Shown: positions 46,731-59,329, counted from the stretch's first letter. The stretch: DNA of 64,000 bases from Dromiciops gliroides (GCF_019393635.1 NC_057862.1:480256669-480320668); one strand, 5' to 3'. The notes: a model not told the origin generated them from the letters alone. Numbers and translations are program-made.

Positions 46731-48524
46731 GTCTTATAACCATTTATGTTGGCTATCACCTACATACTTAAATTGAAAAAAAAAAGGGTAGTGGTCTATG
46801 GTCCCTACTGGACTGGTATCATAGTACTAATTAAGGTTCTCTACCATATCTACCAATAGATACCTGATCTCTGATTAAGGGGAGAATAGGATATCCACAA
46901 TATCCTGTATGCAAGAAAGGATATGTGGCCAACATAGTCACATCATAGTGGCTAGGGTGTCCCTTTTGCTAGGGTTGCTACCTTTTTTTCCTTTAAACCA
47001 TCTGTGCTCAGGGTGAGAAATACTATCCTTTTCACTAGATATGGTTTTTGCCACAGGTTCCCAGGCAAGCATCCAGGTTTAATTAACACCATATTCCTTG
47101 CAATGAAGTTACCAGCTGGTGCAAAAGTAGGAGCTGACCGTCTTAAAGGATGCATGGAGCTTAATTAATAGCCTGTGCCACCTTCAATGGCCCCTTATAA
47201 TGCAAAAGAGTAATTCTATTGATTAGCATTCTGTTTAATTTGCTTTCTGGTTCCCTGGCTTTGAGTGTCCCACAAAGAGTGCTGACCCATCACATTGGTA
47301 ATGCAAAAGCATTGTGGGGAACAGCTGAGGGCTCTAACAGAAAAGGGGAGGACAATAAGCTCACATGTTGCCAATTTCAGATATTTGCAAAGGGCCCAAA
47401 CAGCTTCCTGCTGGGCCTATTCTCTTGGTGTTTCCAAGACCTCAGTGAGATAATATTACTAAACATAGTTCCTATGTCAAGTGGAAGCTGAGTTCTGTGG
47501 GAAGAATCTGAAAGGAAGGAAGAGGAGTTGCTGTACATCTATTGAGCCAAAGGATCACCATCTTTCATTGGCATCTTAAATTGATTTTTGGCAGATTCCT
47601 GTGTTCCAAGGGTCATTTGTGTCTTAGAATCTGTAACCCTTTGTGGTTTGGCTGAGCAAAATTAAGTAAACAACTGACTTGTCTATCTAGAGGAGAACCA
47701 TGTCTTCTCCTATACAAATGACACATTTGGGCTGACTAATTAGAGTTCCTATTGTAATGTAAAAGTCTTAGAGAAAGTAACCTGGGGTGCATCTAAGTAC
47801 ATGCAGACATATACCTGTTGTTTTACCTGCTGCATATCAAGAAACAGAACAGAATTCATTTCTTTGCTCTCTAGGAGAGTAGTGGAGATGCCTGCTGGAA
47901 TTAACATATTTTGACAAGTCATTTTTAAGGCTTTTGTTCCAATTTGTGTAATTTCTACCACAACTTTGTATTCTGGTATTTTCTCCCCATAGTAAAACAT
48001 TCAGTCTTTAAGAGAAAAATTTGCTATAGTTCCTGATGGATGACTTTAATTAATCTGGAAGAACTTTTCTCACTTAAGCGAAAAGGGTATGGAGAGAGTC
48101 CCTTTCACACTTGTCATCCTACTACAAGCTGATATATTTAAAAGAGGGGAGAGAAAGGTGGTCTTGACCTTTTAACAATGGGATCCCTCTGTTATTCTAT
48201 CTAATAGAATTTTCTAGGTTATGACCATATAGTTCTTGATGTGGTGACTATATATTGTTTCCTGGGATGGGAACATGCTAATGCATAGAGTAAATCTTTT
48301 TTATACTTTAAATTTATTATCATATGAATTCCTTACTAAAATAATGTTCAGGCTGACTTTGAAAATGTTGACTAGGTTTAAGCATGGCCTATATTCTTTC
48401 TTTAGACCCACTTTTGCTCCTGTCTTTAGCCCAGGCTGACATTGAAAAAATTGATGGCATGACTCTTGTTGACCTTATATAGCTATGTTTTCCCTTGACC
48501 TATGGAATGAAGAAAAATGGAGTG
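46731..48524. other. repeat-poor, non-coding stretch
   Basis: About 1.8 kb in which I recognise no transposon. ORFs reach at most 90 codons and lack motifs. It is one of the longest repeat-poor parts of the window. Confidence 0.4.
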
Positions 48525-48665
48525 GTTTATTGAAAAGAAGCTAACCCTGCATTAAAGGATGATCTTAGTTCAAGTTCAGGCTTCTGCCTCATACTAATTG
48601 AATGGCCATAGACAAATAGCTTAACTTTTCAGTAACCCTCAGTAAATACATTAAGGCTAATAATT
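48525..48665 (+). repeat. MIR-like SINE fragment
   Basis: 'gttcaagttcaggcttctgc', 'gaatggccatagacaaatagctta' and 'cattaaggctaataattgg' resemble MIR in diverged form. Confidence 0.5.
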
Positions 48666-49003
48666 GGAGACAAATTGTTTATCTGGATGAGAGGAGGGAA
48701 TATTCTCACTTGGAGTTTCCTGCTCTGATGATATCACAAATGTGGACTGGGCAAACATATAATGAAAGGGCATTTTCTATATGATTCACTACTAGGTGTA
48801 CTATACCACCTTTGAAACTGTGTCCCCTTGTATTCTATTAAGCACAATAACTAGATTATTATCATTATGTCTGAATACTCTTGAAAATTCAAAAAATGAA
48901 CTCTAGTGGAATGAGATCATCTCAGTGTACAAAACTATTTCCATACCACCTAGACATAATATTTATAAGAAATTAAAAAGCACATTTGAATGTGTCATAC
49001 CAA

Positions 49004-49017
49004 ACTCTCTCTCTGTC

Positions 49018-49079
<62 letters not shown>

Positions 49080-49082
49080 ACA

Positions 49083-49128
<46 letters not shown>
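49004..49128. repeat. (TCTG)n-(CA)n compound microsatellite
   Basis: TC/TCTG repeats (49004-49078) followed by a CA run to 49128. Confidence 0.97.
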
Positions 49129-49129
<1 letters not shown>

Positions 49130-50984
49130 GGGAAGGGGGAAAGAGTGCTTATAGTTGAAATCAAAACCATTTTTGAATAGAATGAAGTACTTACTTTGAA
49201 CTTGTTACTAGAGCTGTCCTGAAAATGTTTACAATGAGTCTACAGAAGATGAGCTTATATCTCAATTCTTTTATTCAATTAGAAAAAATAAATTATTTTA
49301 TCCACTTGTGCAGTCATTTGTGAAATATTAAACATAAAAGATAATAGTTGGATAGCAATTTGTCCCAGGACGATTTCTATTGAAACACTATTAAATATGA
49401 AATGAGAATAACAATAAAAATGATGACTATTATTAGTAGTTACAATAGCTCATAATTGAGTTTTTTATGACTTTGAAAGCACTTTTACCTATATGTTTTC
49501 CCTTGATTATAAAAACACAATAACAACAAAAAACCCTCATGAGGTTTTCTAAAGGAAGAAAGGATGGTTCAGATAGGAACAACAACTAGGGGTAGAAGTT
49601 AAATTTAGATATATTAACTCTGGCTTCAGCACTATTTTCCAGTGAGCCAGGCTGACTCCCATAGCAAAACTACATAAAAATAAATTTTAACCAGAATTAA
49701 GGTGAACAAAGTAATGCTCCTTTGAGTTGTTGAAAAGGTTTAGACCTGGAAACAAAGAAAGATTCTTTCTTGCATTCTCATTAATATCAACAACACCACT
49801 AAAGGAAGAAAGCAGCCTCAGGTAGGCCATTCATTCCCACTGGGATGTTGGTTTCTTTGTCCCTTTAGAGTGAATCCATTCCTCTAAAATCACCCTGTTG
49901 ACATGCTATTAACAGAGCAGAACATGTTGACATTCAGCTGTTGCTTTCATTGTCAATTTGTTTTAATTGGTCTCATGCTGTTTCCTCCTTTTTGTGTAGT
50001 GTTTTGGTTTTACTCTGTCTGGAATCTGTCTGGGCTATAAGTCTGGAATCTGACCTGTAAAGAGTTTATGAGGAGAACATGCTGGTGTGCAATAAGTCAT
50101 GGGCATCTGAGCAGCTGGTTGGACTTGGCGGGCAAACCTAGAACGTTCTGTGCTTGACCTTAACCATCCAATTCTTTTGTTTGCTTATTCAATGCTCATA
50201 TTTCAAACTTTTCTCCACAAAGAAGACAGATAAGTCCCATTAGTTCAGCCAAAGTGCTATCAACACTCATTCTTAATGTGGAGATTACATATTGTTAAAA
50301 TAGAAAATTAGCATGAGGGACTTGGAATGAAGGATGTTTGGCAGTTATTGCTGTTGGGGAACAAAAAGCATCCACTCATAGTGTATATGATTATAAGTAG
50401 GACACTTTGGTTGTAGACAGTATCACTAATTAACAACTGAACAGTGGCCCATGACAGAGACTGTACTCAGAGGAGTACAGAAATCCAGATGGTGGGCTAT
50501 GATCCAGAAAGAAGTTCAAGCAGCAGAATGAACTACAAGGTGATCACAAGGTGACTGAAGTCAAGTTTGCACAGAAGTGTGCAGTGTCTGACAGTGATCC
50601 TGAGGTTGAGAGTTAAGAATTTTCTTACTTGATAAGAAATAGTTGGTCTACAAAGTGAGGGCAAGTTTTAGGTTTAACTTATGGATAGCCAAGAAGTGGT
50701 ATTATTTCTTGGTTTCATAGAGGTTTTCATTTGCAGAAACCTTTAGAAAGGGGAAAATCTAACTGAAGCATCACAAAATACTTGAAAAGAATCCTTCTTG
50801 AAAAAAATATTAGAAATCTAAAATTTAAGAGCAAGAGGCAAATAATTGAATTGTCTCAATAACTATTTTCAAACAAACAATGAAAAAGTTATTATAATAA
50901 TTTTTAGTCCCTCACTTTAAGCCACCATTAGATTTTTTCCCATTCATTCTTGTTAATTTTCCTCATATAATTAAAAAAAAACAG
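49129..50984. other. largely unassigned, repeat-poor sequence
   Basis: No clear element apart from a possible MIR trace near 49440-49650. ORFs are short. Confidence 0.35.
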
Positions 50985-51185
50985 TGTGGGATGTTAGGAA
51001 GCATACTGGCTTCAGAGTAAAAGTGCGTGGGTTTAAATCCTACTTCTGATGTTTGACCTTGGACAAGTTATCTAATTTTCTTGTACTTCAGCTCCTTCTT
51101 CTGCAGAGAGTTTATCTTACATTCCTGAGTGAGGGGGTTGGTCTAGATAGGCTCTGAGGTCACTTCCAACTATGTATTTGTGATT
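50985..51185 (+). repeat. MIR/THER1-type SINE
   Basis: 'gtgcgtgggtttaaatccta', 'tgaccttggacaagttatct' and 'gttggtctagataggctctgaggtcacttccaac' follow the marsupial MIR order. Confidence 0.8.
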
Positions 51186-51767
51186 TTGGTTCATATTGTA
51201 TATTCCTTACTTCTCATATTGCTTACTCCACCCCCAGTTCTGCCACTTAGTATATATGTGAATTTAAGCAAGTTGCCTTTTCTTTTAATCTTTTACTGAT
51301 GCTTTGCTGATGCCTTCTTTCTTTTTTCTTTTCTTTATTCCTTCCTTTATATATCAAAATCACATGCTAATGATAACCCACCTCACAATAATGAACTCCT
51401 CTCTTGTGACAAACATTCAAAATGTATCATTACTTTGATTATGAGTAAAAATGTATTCTTCATTTTATACCTATAACTTACCCTTTCTCTGCTGAGATGC
51501 ATGATCTGTCAGTAGTTTAAAGTCTGTCATTACCACTGAACAGAGTTCTAAAATCTTTGAAAACTGTTTTCTTTTACATAATTGTGATCTTCATGTCATT
51601 TTTTGCTTATGTTTACTTAGATTTACATCAGTTCATATAAGTCTTCTTGAGGTTTTATGAATTATTCAATTAGTCACAATAATATTTACATAATAATAAT
51701 ATTACATTCGAGCAGAAAAATTTCACCACTTTCTAAGTGATGAAAACCTGTTATTCTTTCTTTTTAA

Positions 51768-51966
51768 AAATTCTTTACACATTAGTCATGTTGTGAAAAA
51801 AGAATCAGAACAAAAGGAAAAAACATGTGAAAGAAAAAAAATTAAAAATGTGAAAAGAATGTGCTTTGATCTTCATTCAGACTCCATAGTTCTTTCTTTG
51901 ATGTGGATAGGATTTTCAATCATGAATCTTTTGTAATCATCTTGGATCCCTGTATTGCTGAGAAGT
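51768..51966 (-). mobile_element. L1 3' UTR fragment
   Basis: 'acattagtcatgttgtgaaa', 'gaatcagaacaaaagg' and 'ggatccctgtattgctgaga' match other L1 3' UTRs in the window (for example 33470-33655). Followed by a TG-rich run to about 52012. Confidence 0.8.
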
Positions 51967-52055
51967 GCGCGCATGTGTGTATGTGTGTGTATATATGTGT
52001 GTATTTGTTTATTTATTTGTGATTTTCTTGTGCTTGGTCTTCCTTCATCATTTTT

Positions 52056-52210
52056 TTTTAATTTTTTTTTTTTTTAGTGAGGCAATTGGGGTTAAGTGAC
52101 TTGCCCAGGGTCACACAGCTAGTAAGTGTTAAGTGTCTGAGGCCGGATTTGAACTCAGGTACTCCTGACTCCAGGGCCGGTGCTCTATCCAGTGCACCAC
52201 CTAGCTGCCC
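52056..52210 (-). mobile_element. tRNA-type SINE, least diverged copy
   Basis: An A-rich (poly-T) tail and a body with almost no differences from the shared text (gtgaggcaattggggttaag ... ccacctagctgcccc). Perfect 17-bp duplication cttccttcatcattttt at 52039-52055 and 52211-52227. Likely the youngest SINE here. Confidence 0.96.
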
Positions 52211-52419
52211 CTTCCTTCATCATTTTTGATCAAGATATGGACAAACTCCAAAATCATTATTAGAGATACCAATGCATTTTTTATTCTAAATGCTCCACTA
52301 CCACGTAGCAACAGTAAACTGTAGAATTCTTGTTGATGTTTCTAGGTAAAGGCATGGTAAATATCAGTGTTATTTCTAGGTGAAAAAATTATGCTAATAT
52401 AAATATAGAAATTTACCAT

Positions 52420-52600
52420 CAATCTGGAAATCCCAAGTTCAAGTTCCCTTTGTCTGACGCATGCACATGGGTGATTCTGGTTAAGTAATTTAACTTCTCA
52501 GCACCTCAGGCAAATCTCCCAAACTTTCAGCAGCAGAGCAGGTGTTCATCTGCTTTGTTAGAAGGAACTTCTGATGGTTACTACTGGAATCACAGTTGTA
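52420..52600 (+). repeat. old long-variant tRNA-type SINE
   Basis: 'atcccaagttcaagttccct', 'gattctggttaagtaattta', 'cagagcaggtgttcatctgc' and 'actggaatcacag' match the long variant seen at 16013 and 57741. Confidence 0.6.
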
Positions 52601-54134
52601 ATTCCTTCTCCAGTCCATTCATGGGCCCCATCTAAAGATAGAGCCAACTCCATTAAATTGGATGTAATATTAATTTTTTTAATACTTTAAAAATATCTTC
52701 TGACAGTAGAGGATAGGTATGAAGAAAAAATCATGAAGGAGACCAAAGTTCATCCCCATTTCTCAGAAAACCAGAGCACACTTTATTCTCATTTTGATAT
52801 TTGCCTGGAAGATGGAGATGATAATCATCTGAATCCCTTAAAATAACTGCTCCTTTCCAAATAGATATTCTAAATCCCCCCCAGTCCATCCAAATCTAAT
52901 TTATCCTAAGACTGAGAGGTTGTGAACTAAATGATTGTTTAAAACTCTTTCTGAAGACTCATGCTAAAAGGGCATCTGGGAAAATATAAAAATTCAACAC
53001 ATTTAGAAGTTGTTGAGTCAAAAGTTAGATCCTTGTTTGATCCTTGTAGTACCATCACTGGGCCATAAGAGGAGAATAGCATCACCATTGGTAGCTAGGT
53101 AGAGTTTTATAAATTTGACCCCAGCACTATATAATAAATCATAATAATTATATAGAATCCAGTGACAAAAATACAAGGTGGGGGACTAACATTTAGCTGG
53201 TCATGCTATTCCCTGAAGAGCTGAGTGACATTCTCTCTGTCCTGTCAAATATTTTTGAGGTTGCCTTTCTGTGAGGCTAATTATCAATAGGCCTTCATTT
53301 CCTCATTTTGAATCAATGATCTTTTGTGGGACTTTAGAATCACTTTGTATTCTCTTGATACCCATAACAAAAGATGCTTGATTTAGCAGTGTCAGAGAAA
53401 TTTAACATCAGGTGAGTCGTTTCTGTCCATTAACAAGCTCTGTTCTTTGGCTTTCATATTTTTTGAGCAGGCAGTTTAGTTGCATTTAATTTACCTCACA
53501 CTGTGTAGAGTCTGATTTCCACTTGAAAAGCAAAGCTGTTTATTTCTCTTCTCATCACAAGACCCTCTCTTGCTCTTAAGGGCAACACTTACCTACTTGC
53601 CAATCTACACATACCATTCAGTGTTTTTTTCTGATAAAGGGGGAAAAGCAAGAATAGTGAATTTCAGTGAAAGGGAAACCCTGAGACCAGGCTGTTGATT
53701 TCATTGAGTTTTGTTCCCCCAAGGCCAACTAAGCACAAAGATTATTGACACTATACATACAACAAATACATATACATATACATATGCACACTTTCTCACC
53801 CACGTGTGCACACGCACACATACATATATATATAAAACAATCATGTGCTATATGTTTTATGTTTTTATTTGATCTTGGTGTTATCTGTTGAGGTTGAAAG
53901 GTCAATCTAAAGCTTTCAGTTGAGCTAGTCTGAGGATGAATAAACTATCCTAAAGATTTTCTCCAAAGAGGTAGAAGAATTTTTTTTTTCTTAATAGAGG
54001 TAACCATTTCTGAATGAGAGAAAGTATTGTCTGGTCCCTTTCAGTTTCTCATTTTGTAAAACCTATGAACAGCCTTTTTTTCTCTTAAATAGGAAGAGTT
54101 GGGTATTTTCTGAGCATAAATAGTTGATGCTAAC
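52601..54134. other. repeat-poor sequence with one microsatellite
   Basis: No gene or transposon recognised; an ACATAT/CA-rich run lies at 53755-53835. Confidence 0.4.
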
Positions 54135-54290
54135 ATAGGAATTCTTAACCTTTTAGTGTAACTGATTTCTTTGGTAGTCTGGTGAAGCCTGCGAACATAT
54201 AAGAAAATATTTTTCAGATAAAACAAAATACATAGGATTCCCAAGAAAACAAAATATATTGAAATTCAGTTATCAAAATTTCATCATCAT
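54135..54290 (+). mobile_element. MITE (gttcttaacc family)
   Basis: 'aggaattcttaacctttt', 'ttggtagtctggtgaagcct', 'aaaatacataggattccca' and 'attgaaattcagttatcaaa' match the family split at 7280/8494, here in the other orientation. Confidence 0.65.
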
Positions 54291-55439
54291 CACAGACACT
54301 AGATTAATAGTTCCTGCTTTATGCTGCTGTGACCTCCTCACAATATCAGCCTTGTGAATATGGCCACTGGGCGATAGACAGAGAAAAGTAGCATCATATC
54401 CCCAGACATATATCACAGTTCTGGGAAACAGCACCTTGGCTAGTTCCTGCCTACAGACTAAAATAATTATCTATGGGCTCTTGAAACACAACCCTCTAAG
54501 GCCGACAGTTGCTGGAATTATTGAAATTAGTCTATCCCATTCTTTAGAAGCATCATGAAGTATTAGTACACTAATTGGAGCACTGGAAAGGTTATAGTTC
54601 CAATACAAGTGAGCTAACCTGTCATTGTGATCTTTTGGAACCCTGGGTTTCATCTCTTTTTGGTAAGCTGCTCATAACTCTGCAGCATCAATTGTCTTGA
54701 GGAGACAAAGGGATTTACAGTGTGTTGGGATAGGTGTAGTTTTAAATGGGAGTTATCATGAAAGCACCACTTGTCTATCTGGGGCAAGCATCATTGGAAC
54801 ATGGTCAGAACCAATGAACAGGGGAAACTCCATTGACAAGATGGATTTCTGCTGACTCAGCTGTCTTATGCATATCTGAAAGCAACCTCCTGACACCTTT
54901 CCCCATTAGCAATAGGGAGTAAAGTGATACACCCAATGTTTTATGGGTGGGATAAATTGAGCTGCTTTGGGAAGTATCATTTATAGGAGTGGCAATTAAG
55001 TGGGGGCATGTAAAGAAAGACTTGGCAGAGATAAGCCAAAAGTATTAGTGAAAACTAACCCTCTTGTTAATACAGTCAGAGAAAGTAAAACTGTGAAATT
55101 ATATATGTGTGAGAGGGAGAAAACAATAGAAGTGGTCATAGATATGGATTTGAACCCAGGTCCCTAATATCCGAATCCAGCAATTTTTCATATTCTAATA
55201 GCCCCAGAGCATTCACTTCTAACTCTATAGCCCCTCTAATTAGACTTTTTCTTTACTTTTGACCCTCATGATGGGAAGTTGGTCCATTATCTAATCTAGT
55301 TTTCATGCTGCTATTTAAATTGGAGTATTCTGTTCTTTGTGGAGATGGATAATAACTTGATCTTTCTTTCATAAAGTACCCCATGCTTGACATAGATCAA
55401 TGGATCTTAGAACTCAAAGGATTAACAGAGGAATGGCAG
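54291..55439. other. unassigned sequence
   Basis: No element recognised. Confidence 0.35.
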
Positions 55440-56438
55440 ATGTGAAGGCACTGGATATTATTAACACTATTAAAAGACAGAACATTCTCCATAAGGTAAT
55501 TAGAGGACAGAATAAAGCAGGGTCTGTGAACAAAAGTGGGTAGGTCCAGCAAGGATAAAGAGCAGGCAAAACCCTAGGGTGGGGCAATTAGAATTTCCCC
55601 CAAGACACATAAATTTAAAGGGAACAGGGAGAATTGAGAAAATTGAGGGCATTAAGGGGATTAGGACAGCTAGTAATTAATTATGGAAATTTAGTGGGAA
55701 TTGTGGGAACTGACTCACTCCATTTTGTGACTCAGTTCTGGAGTTAGCTCAGTTCCCTTTCTATTCAATTATGGGACTTTTCCAAATTTTGTCTTCTTGT
55801 GGTAAAACTTTATTCAATTGTGGGAATTGGGAGAAAACCTTACCACATTGTTTGAACTTGGCTCTGCAAGGCTGGGAAGCTGAACTACCTCTATCTGCTG
55901 CTTAGAGACCCTTAACTAAGGATCTAGGATATGCTGACCAGAAACTTGGTCAGATCCAAAGATTGATGCAAGGAGTTTTCTCACAATTAAGCATCTCAAG
56001 GAACCCACATGTCTTATCTGAAAACTGGCCCCATACTGATTAGTTATTGTTCCTGTGTTCCTTTGATGCTTGGGGTGGGGTTCTTTTTGAGTGAAGCATT
56101 GTATACAGATGCTTGGGACTTGCCTTTTTATATTTCAGGGAATTGTACCTGTTTGCTCTCTCCCTCCAAAATTGGAAAGTTCCTAAACTTTTCTTCAATT
56201 AGAAATCAGATTCTTCAATGTATCCTGGTTAGTTGTTTTCTTTTAATTAATTGGTCTTATTATATTAATTGTTTTAAATGTATAAAAATGTCTCTCCCAG
56301 TATTTTGGCCCTAGCCCTAAGCTGAGGAAGGAACTTGGTCCCAATTTATTAGGAAATTGTCATGCATTGTTTAATAAATCAAAATGTTTAGAAGCTTAAA
56401 CCTTTGTTTCCTAAGTCATTTCATTTTTCACCTGCTAC
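55440..56438 (+). mobile_element. candidate LTR
   Basis: A roughly 1-kb non-coding stretch starts near tgtgaaggcactgg and ends near tcacctgctaca, giving TG...CA ends. It has an aataaa (about 56371) some 65 bp before the end. I found no convincing target duplication and no second copy in the window. The start is especially uncertain; 55690 is an alternative. Confidence 0.4.
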
Positions 56439-56626
56439 AGAATAGAAATATTTATCCCAGATAAACTTCTGCACCTGCCTTGATACTGGAGTGGTACAAC
56501 CACCCTGTCACAATCTAAAGTATCTCCAAGATCTCCTTTTATAGAGTCTGGTCTCAGTGTCTCCTTACCTTGGAACCATGGATAGGGGGCTATAGTCTTT
56601 CTCCCTCTGAAGCAATATTTCCTCCT

Positions 56627-56890
56627 GTGTGTGTGTGTGTGTGTATTTGTGTGCATGTCTATTTGCATGCACACACGTGTGTATATGTGTGATAGAGAGA
56701 GAGAGGGAGACAGAGAGATGGAGAGATTAAGACATACAGAGTCAAAGAAACAGAGATAGAGATGGAGAGAGAGAAATGAAGACAGAAACACACAGAGAGA
56801 CAGAGGACAGAGATAGAAAAGAGCTGGAGAGAGACAGAGAGGCAAAAGTAGACACAGAAACAGAGAGACACAGTGAGACAAAGGAAGAAA
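56627..56890. repeat. (GT)n then GA-rich low complexity
   Basis: A GT run (56627-56690) is followed by a degenerate gagaga/gacaga tract to about 56890. ORFs on the minus strand here are Ser/Leu-rich artefacts. Confidence 0.93.
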
Positions 56891-56924
56891 GAATGTAAAA
56901 TACTATATTTTCCCTAATTAAATG

Positions 56925-57001
56925 TAGGCTTAGTATTTGTATCCCCAGAGTTTAGCAAGATGCATAGTAGAAGATTAGTGGATGTTTGTTGATTGATTCT
57001 T
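56925..57001 (+). repeat. L2 3'-end fragment
   Basis: 'tgtatccccagagtttagca' and 'ggatgtttgttgattgattc' are L2-like. Confidence 0.65.
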
Positions 57002-57740
57002 AAGACATGTCTCTTGAAACTTTACTGGGATCTGACAAGTGAATGCTAAACATGGTTGTATAACACCACACAGTCACTACTTTTCATGGATAGATAATAC
57101 CATGTTTTATTTTCCTTAGTAAGTTTTTAGGCCAATGCTCTGTGGAGATAGTGTTACGAATATGTGGCATAATTTGATAATTGGGTGAGGCTGATTGTAC
57201 AGTATTCTTAGTCAGGTTTTCCTCCTCTGCTGTGTATATCATAATATTTCCTTTTTTTTAAATCAAGACTTCCCTCCCTTTCTTAGCACTGAAAATGATC
57301 CTACCCTCATTATATAGTTACTACCCTGAATTTGCAGATACAAGCACCATGGGGAACCCTGAGAAAGTTCAGGTTTCATTTTAACTGTCATAATTTCCCT
57401 CTTTTTCTTGAGCCAGAGGGTCTGACCTGGGAATATGCCAATCAGATTCCTATTAAAATTAGATTCTCACTGGATCTTGCTGAGCTCTTGTTCCTTATTA
57501 TCATTGCTCACATGTCAAAAAAAGGACTTTGGGGATCTCATGAGGTAACATCTTTCCTTAATAGGTGTTCTCTCCACAGACTAAAACTGAAACCTTTTTT
57601 TTCTTAGTAGTATATCTTAAACTTCATAGCATACTGTGCATTTCTTTCTGTTTCACTAAGGGACCTTGGATTACAGAATCTTAAGTGAAGTTGTGAAGAA
57701 CCATTGGCAATGCTGTAATTCAAAGAATATGATTCTCACA
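57002..57740. other. unassigned sequence
   Basis: No element recognised; the 91-codon ORF at 57332-57607 has no motif. Confidence 0.35.
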
Positions 57741-58190
57741 TGGGCAGCTGTGTTATAATGGATAGAAAGCTGTTCTTTGATCTAGGAAAACTTAGGTTGT
57801 CGTTCACTCCTATGACACATGCTAGCTGGATGATCCTAAGTAAGTCACTTATTCTCTCAGGGATTTAGGCAACTCTCCAAAACTGCATACATTGCAAAGT
57901 AGGTGATAGATGACCTGCCTTGGTAGAGGGTATTCCTCACTGAGAGATCTCTACTCCAGTGGTATCAAATTCAAATAGTAACAAGGGTTCTTAATTCATA
58001 CATAAGTTTCCCTGAAGGTTGCACCTTGGTAGTTTTAAAATGTAGCATTATTTATGTTTTATTACACTATTTATTTATTTTGTTAAATATATTAATAACA
58101 CTAGTTGGGTTTGGTCAGCACTTGAGAGTGTTGTGACCTTCAGCCATGTATTTTACACTTCAGTTTTATACCAATGAAATAACAGGCCTA
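57741..58190 (+). repeat. old long-variant SINE split by a hAT-like MITE
   Basis: 'gggcagctgtgttataatgg', 'tagctggatgatcctaagtaagtca', 'ggcaactctccaaaactg' and 'gacctgccttggtagagg' lead to 57954. The end of the family (taccaatgaaataacaggcc) resumes at about 58171, beyond the MITE. Confidence 0.65.
57955..58163. mobile_element. hAT-like non-autonomous DNA transposon
   Basis: Left end 'cagtggtatcaaattcaaat' and right end 'gtattttacacttcag' form diverged CAG...CTG-type inverted termini. The interior has 'tttatttattttgttaaata' and 'gcacttgagagtgttgtgac', matching a MITE I recall from marsupials. Target duplication unclear. Confidence 0.55.
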
Positions 58191-58221
58191 CATTTCTTCC
58201 CTATACTTTGGTTCCCAGAAG

Positions 58222-58629
58222 TTGAAATGCTATGGAGAAGTAGGAGCCAGACATTGTGGGTGCTCTCCATCTGCTCTCTACTACTTGGCCCTCCTAATGA
58301 AAGTTGGACCTAGGTCATCACCAAAAGCTTACCATTCAATAGCAGTCCTACTATATGTAGTTGTATTTCCATATGTTGGACTGAAGCAATCAGGTTTCAT
58401 GTTTCAAATAGCTATCACTGCAGCACGAAGAGCAGTGATTTCAGCTTTGGGGCACACTCTTGGCCATGCCATTTCTGTTGGCTTCAGATGTGAGAATAAT
58501 GTTAAACCTGCAGTCACTTACCAGGAGCCCCAGGGAATCCATCCACTAGCAACAGTCATTCAGCCTTTGCCACTAGAGATGAAACAATTCTTAAAGTGTT
58601 CCCAGGATCAAAGTGCAGGAAGGATTTAA
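58222..58629 (+). other. unidentified 135-codon ORF
   Basis: The longest non-transposon open frame in unique-looking sequence. It begins MKCYGEVGARHC after an upstream in-frame TGA and ends SQDQSAGRI. Composition is unremarkable for an intracellular or membrane-associated protein, with a hydrophobic patch around residues 40-55 (HSIAVLLYVVVFPYVGL). I recognise no family. Downstream there is an aataaa at about 58679 and a pyrimidine-cag acceptor-like site near 58865. It could be a decayed processed gene copy, an unrecognised repeat ORF, or chance. I do not call it a gene. Confidence 0.3.
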
Positions 58630-58984
58630 TGAAGTTCCTAAACACTGTAGGGTTGGAAATGGATTAGCCTAATAAGAGAAATAAAGTTGTTCTCAGTAGT
58701 CATCACTACCTTGCACCAGAGGTTGCCTGTCAACTCTTCAAAAGGAAGAAGTAGAAAATCAATTCTGAAGACCAAGCTAATTTAGCACAAGCTATAATGA
58801 TTAAGATGTCTTAGACCACTTGTAAGTTGTTTCCTTATCTGTTACTATCAGTTTTTTCTTTCAGAGCTACAGGAGAGGAGGTGGATATTCCCATTTTGGA
58901 GCTATATTAGATGATATAAGATGATAGGACTAAGAAACCACCTTTTTCATCAAAACCAATGATCATGATGCTAATTGAATTGAA

Positions 58985-59254
58985 ATGAATAAGCATTTAT
59001 TAAGTGACCGCTATGTGCCCTGCCACATACTGTGTTAAGTGCTTTACAAATATTATCTCATTTGATCCTCATAATAACCCTGTGATATAGGTGCTATTAT
59101 ATGCTAGTTTTATAGGTGAGGAAACTGAGGTAGATAAAAGTTAAGTCAATTGCCTAGAGTCAAATAGCTAGTTAAGTGTCTTAGATTGGATTTGAGTTCA
59201 GGTCTTCCTTACTCCAGGACTAGCACTATCCACTGCACCACCTAGCTATCCTAA
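58985..59254 (-). repeat. MIR-type CORE-SINE, well preserved
   Basis: 'gaccgctatgtgccctgcca', 'attatctcatttgatcctca', 'gtgaggaaactgaggtagat' and 'ccactgcaccacctagctat' cover nearly the full MIR in reverse. Confidence 0.9.
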
Positions 59255-59329
59255 AGAGTATAAAGAACATATTAAATTATGACTAGGTAATTCAAAGAAA
59301 GTGACTTTCTTTAAAAAATAACAAATCCA

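Noticed and set aside
49440..49660. Possible MIR in 49.4-49.7 kb
   Set aside because: Only scattered similarity (gcacttttacctatatg-like); too weak to annotate.
58222..58629. GHTLGHA in the 58-kb ORF, resembling the GHT(L/F)GHA motif of 3-dehydroquinate synthase
   Set aside because: Only this heptapeptide matches; the surrounding residues, length and animal context do not fit the shikimate enzyme.
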